From: Marmoricola_A sp963730035 | GTDB taxonomy: Bacteria > Actinomycetota > Actinomycetes > Propionibacteriales > Nocardioidaceae | DNA length: 64,000 nt | NCBI GenBank assembly: GCA_963730035.1 | Contig: CAVSPN010000001.1 | Location: 248,001-312,000 of the forward strand | Direction: 5' to 3' | In this document: piece after piece, positions 61,583 to 64,000 of the stretch | How the letters are laid out: every line of letters begins with the position of its first letter | How positions within the stretch are numbered: the first letter of the stretch is position 1 | Notes under the pieces: generated by a model | What the model was told of the DNA's origin: nothing | Databases searched by the model: none | What the model saw: only the letters and a program-made list of their open reading frames with translations | Position numbers and translations under genes: made by a program

Positions 61583-61608
61583 TCAACTCGCCCGCCCCGC
61601 GTGCCGAC
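61583..61608 (+). promoter_or_regulatory. possible sigma-28 (FliA)-type promoter of the GGDEF gene
   Basis: TCAA (61583-61586) and GCCGAC (61603-61608) with a 16-nt spacer resemble the TCAA/GCCGATA elements of motility promoters. A 9-bp hairpin (61626-61634 with 61643-61651) lies in the untranslated region, and AAGGG precedes the start. Confidence 0.3.
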
Positions 61609-61680
61609 TGGTCTCGTCGAGGGGGCTGATCACCAGCCCTCCGGTGGTCAGGGGATCCGGATGCGAGCTAAGGGCCAGCG

Positions 61681-64000
61681 GTGGTGACGCGTCGGCAGCT
61701 GCACCCCGCCCTGCTCCGGGTGTACCTGGCGCTCTACGGGGTGCTCGGCGCCGCGTACTTCACCATCGACACTCCGTCCCGACTGTTGTGGACCGCCCTC
61801 ACGTTCCTCGCGGTCGCCGGCTGCGTCACCGGCGCGGCGCTCCAACCCACCGGCTACCGCACCCCGTGGTGGCTCCTCGCCGGTGGGGTGGCGGCCCTCG
61901 CGACCGGGGACGCGATGTACGACGTCCTCACCATCGTGCTCGGACAGCACGAGCCCTTCCCGTCTGTCGCAGACGTCCCCTACCTGCTGATGTACCCGGT
62001 CGTCGCCCTCGGACTGGCACGTCTGGTCCGGGCACGGACCCCGGGTGGTGACGGCGCCGCCGTCCTCGACTCCGCGACCGTCGCGACGAGCATCGGCCTC
62101 CTGGTCTGGATCTTCGTCGCCACCCCCACGTTGCAGGGGTCCTCGGACTGGATGGCCAAGGCCGTGTCCGTCGCCTACCCGCTCGGTGACATCCTCGTGC
62201 TCGCGGTCCTCGCCCGCCTGCTGCTGGTCCCCGGGCCCACGCTGGTCTCGCTCCGGCTCCTGACGCTCGGAGCGCTGGGCCTCCTGGGCTCCGACGTCGT
62301 CTACGGGCTCGGGCAGCTCACGTCCGATTGGACCCAGGGCGGCAACGCGGACATCGGCTGGTTCCTCTTCTACGGCGCCTGGGGTGCCGCCGCGCTGCAC
62401 CCCGACATGCCGCGTCTCACCGAGCCGGTCCCGGCGCAGGGGCAGGTGACCACCAGGTGGCGGCTCGCGCTGCTCACGCTCGTCCCGCTGATCCCGCCGG
62501 GCCTGCTCGCGCTCGAGTCCGCCCGTGGCGAGGTCACCAACGTCGGGGTCATCGCCCTGAGCTCGGCGGTCCTCATCCTCCTCGTGGCCGCTCGCCTCAA
62601 CGGCGCCGTGGCGGCCGCCAGGAACTCCACCCGCCGCGAAGCGGTCCTCCGTCGGGTCAGCGAGGCCCTCGTCGCGGTCGACTCGCGCGACGACGTCGTC
62701 CGGCTCGCCGCCGAGGCGGTCACCGAGCTCGTCGGGTCCGCGCACCGCGTGGTCGTCGCGTCCTGGCGCGAGGGCCAGGAGGTCTTCGACTCCGCCGCCG
62801 GTCCCACGACCGGGAACCTCCAGGGACACCGGCTCGTCAGCGACATGGTCCAGCTGCACCAGGCGGCCCTGGCCTCCCAGGGCTTCGCCCTCCTGGACCG
62901 GTGGCAGCAGAGCGCGATCGGCATCACCGACTCCCGGGTGCTGCTGGTCGGCGTCCACCGTGAGGGCGTGCTCACCGGTGCGATCCTCGTCGCCGGCCGG
63001 GGCGTCGAGCGGCCGGACACCATCGACTCGGTCTGCGCGCTGGCGACCCAGGTGGTGCTGGCGCTGGACAGCGCCGAGGCGGCCGACCTCGAGGTCCAGC
63101 GCAAGAGCGAGGCGCACTTCCGCTCGCTGATCCAGAACGCGGCGGACGTCATCGTCACCGTCGACGAGCACTTCGCGGTCCGGTTCCAGACGCCGTCCGC
63201 GCAGAGCCTCCTCGGCTGGGACCCCCACACCACAACCGGCCGGCCCCTGCCGGAGCTCGTGCTCGGCGAGGACGCGGAGCGGGCACGGACGCTGCTGCGC
63301 CGCGCGGCCACCGAGCAGGACAAGGGCACCGCGGGGGTCGACGGCGAGCTGCGGCTCACCGACCGCAGCGGCACCGAGCGGGTCTTCGAGGTCTCCTGCA
63401 GCAACCTCCTCGACGACCCCCACGTCCATGGGATCGTCGTGACGCTCCACGACGTCACCGACCGGCGGAGGCTGGAGACCCAGCTCAAGCACCAGGCCTT
63501 CCACGACCCGCTGACCGAGCTCCCCAACCGGGCGCTGTTCCTCGACCGGGTCGAGCACGCGCTGGCCCGGCGCGGTCGGTACGACGAGCAGGTCGCGGTC
63601 ATGCTCATCGACCTCGACGACTTCAAGGTGGTCAACGACACCCGCGGCCACGGGGTCGGCGACACGCTGCTGATCCAGGTCGCCGACCGGCTCCGCCGTA
63701 CGGTCCGGGAGGAGGACACCTGTGCCCGTCTCGGCGGCGACGAGTTCGCGGTCCTCATGGAGGGCCTCACCAGCGACGAGGAGGCGATGGCGCTCGCCGA
63801 GCGGATCTCCTTCGAGCTGCGCCAGTCGGTCACCGTCGAGGGCGAGAGCGTGGCCGCGAGCGCCAGCATCGGCGTCTCGACGACGAGGCACGCCGACAAA
63901 GCCACCGACCTGCTGCGCCAGTCCGACCTCGCGATGTACGCCGCCAAGGACGCCGGCGGCTCAGGCACCGCGCGCTACGAGTCGTCGATGCAGGACACCA
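61681..64000 (+). CDS. membrane diguanylate cyclase (PAS-GGDEF), partial at the window edge
   Basis: At least 773 codons, truncated by the window. The N-terminal third has about nine membrane helices (LLRVYLALYGVLGAAYFTI onwards). Next come a GAF-like region (LRRVSEALVAVDSRDDVVRL), a PAS domain (HFRSLIQNAADVIVTVDEHF), and a GGDEF domain with FHDPLTELPNRALFLDR and the intact active site RLGGDEFAVL. It should synthesise cyclic di-GMP; an EAL domain may lie beyond the end. GTG 61681 or 61684 is the start, with AAGGG upstream. It follows the kinase by about 150 bp and may be separately regulated. Confidence 0.9.
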   Translation, partial: MVTRRQLHPALLRVYLALYGVLGAAYFTIDTPSRLLWTALTFLAVAGCVTGAALQPTGYRTPWWLLAGGVAALATGDAMYDVLTIVLGQHEPFPSVADVPYLLMYPVVALGLARLVRARTPGGDGAAVLDSATVATSIGLLVWIFVATPTLQGSSDWMAKAVSVAYPLGDILVLAVLARLLLVPGPTLVSLRLLTLGALGLLGSDVVYGLGQLTSDWTQGGNADIGWFLFYGAWGAAALHPDMPRLTEPVPAQGQVTTRWRLALLTLVPLIPPGLLALESARGEVTNVGVIALSSAVLILLVAARLNGAVAAARNSTRREAVLRRVSEALVAVDSRDDVVRLAAEAVTELVGSAHRVVVASWREGQEVFDSAAGPTTGNLQGHRLVSDMVQLHQAALASQGFALLDRWQQSAIGITDSRVLLVGVHREGVLTGAILVAGRGVERPDTIDSVCALATQVVLALDSAEAADLEVQRKSEAHFRSLIQNAADVIVTVDEHFAVRFQTPSAQSLLGWDPHTTTGRPLPELVLGEDAERARTLLRRAATEQDKGTAGVDGELRLTDRSGTERVFEVSCSNLLDDPHVHGIVVTLHDVTDRRRLETQLKHQAFHDPLTELPNRALFLDRVEHALARRGRYDEQVAVMLIDLDDFKVVNDTRGHGVGDTLLIQVADRLRRTVREEDTCARLGGDEFAVLMEGLTSDEEAMALAERISFELRQSVTVEGESVAASASIGVSTTRHADKATDLLRQSDLAMYAAKDAGGSGTARYESSMQDT

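Noticed and set aside
61609..61680. Cyclic di-GMP riboswitch before the GGDEF gene
   Set aside because: Only one simple hairpin is visible; the conserved two-helix GEMM core and tetraloop are not found.

Overview
The window is high-GC DNA from an actinobacterium, most likely a Nocardioides-like member of the Propionibacteriales; this is inferred, as no 16S gene or marker phylogeny is available here. Supporting signs are the GC-rich codon use, many GTG starts, a mycothiol-type DsbA protein, a single-chain glycyl-tRNA synthetase, SigK/RskA, and many start codons 6-7 nt downstream of a TANNNT -10 box (leaderless transcripts). Gene order follows the actinobacterial backbone. The series dnaG-dgt ... 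glyS-zur-uppS-recO matches M. tuberculosis Rv2343c-Rv2362c, and nei2-rpiB-DsbA-pepN-DUF5130 ... glbO-thioesterase-ettA-ssb matches Rv2464c-Rv2478c (recalled from the published gene order).

Layout. 0-4.7 kb: sulfotransferase remnant, a PhnD/PhnC/fused-PhnE oxyanion ABC transporter of the type annotated as putative selenate uptake, a TRIC-like channel and a tRNA remnant. 5-14.2 kb, mostly minus strand: tRNA-Asn, dnaG and a coupled partner, dgt, a cell-wall peptidase-like protein, dus, a lipoprotein, glyS and an ABM-domain protein. 14.2-17.4 kb: zinc uptake operon znuA (frameshifted), znuC-znuB (one continuous ORF) and zur, behind a Zur-box-like palindrome. 17.4-25.8 kb: recO-uppS, two GNAT acetyltransferases, a 40-bp tandem repeat array, leuA with a leucine leader peptide, comB-like, a GH13 glucosidase and an esterase. 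25.8-30.4 kb is rich in damaged genes: a tandem septum-formation-like lipoprotein pair (second copy frameshifted), a homocysteine methyltransferase with an internal deletion, nei2 (frameshifted), rpiB and an acidic repeat protein. 30.5-45.4 kb: metG, the mycothiol reductase-like gene, a Ser/Thr kinase, pepN, small membrane genes, mscS, osmC, glbO, FAS1, a thioesterase, a frameshifted thiolase, ettA and ssb. 45.5-51.7 kb: two dynamin-like GTPases with PrsW, then an aminopeptidase P. 51.7-58.4 kb: tRNA-Arg, a methyltransferase, adenosine deaminase, orn, tRNA-His, a YbaK-like protein, an FAD oxidoreductase, rskA-sigK and tRNA-Lys. 58.4 kb to the end: an unusual REC/glutaredoxin-like/thioredoxin-reductase-like fusion with its CRP-histidine kinase partner, then a GGDEF protein running off the edge.

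Functionally this is housekeeping DNA (replication, translation, recombination, wall lipid, zinc homeostasis, leucine synthesis) with a few regulatory modules. The points most worth a second look are the CRP-kinase/REC-TrxR pair, the leuA attenuation leader, the znuCB fusion with its His-rich tail, a 22-bp repeat shared by two distant intergenic regions, and the unusual number of single-base frameshifts. The frameshifts may be assembly errors rather than gene decay.
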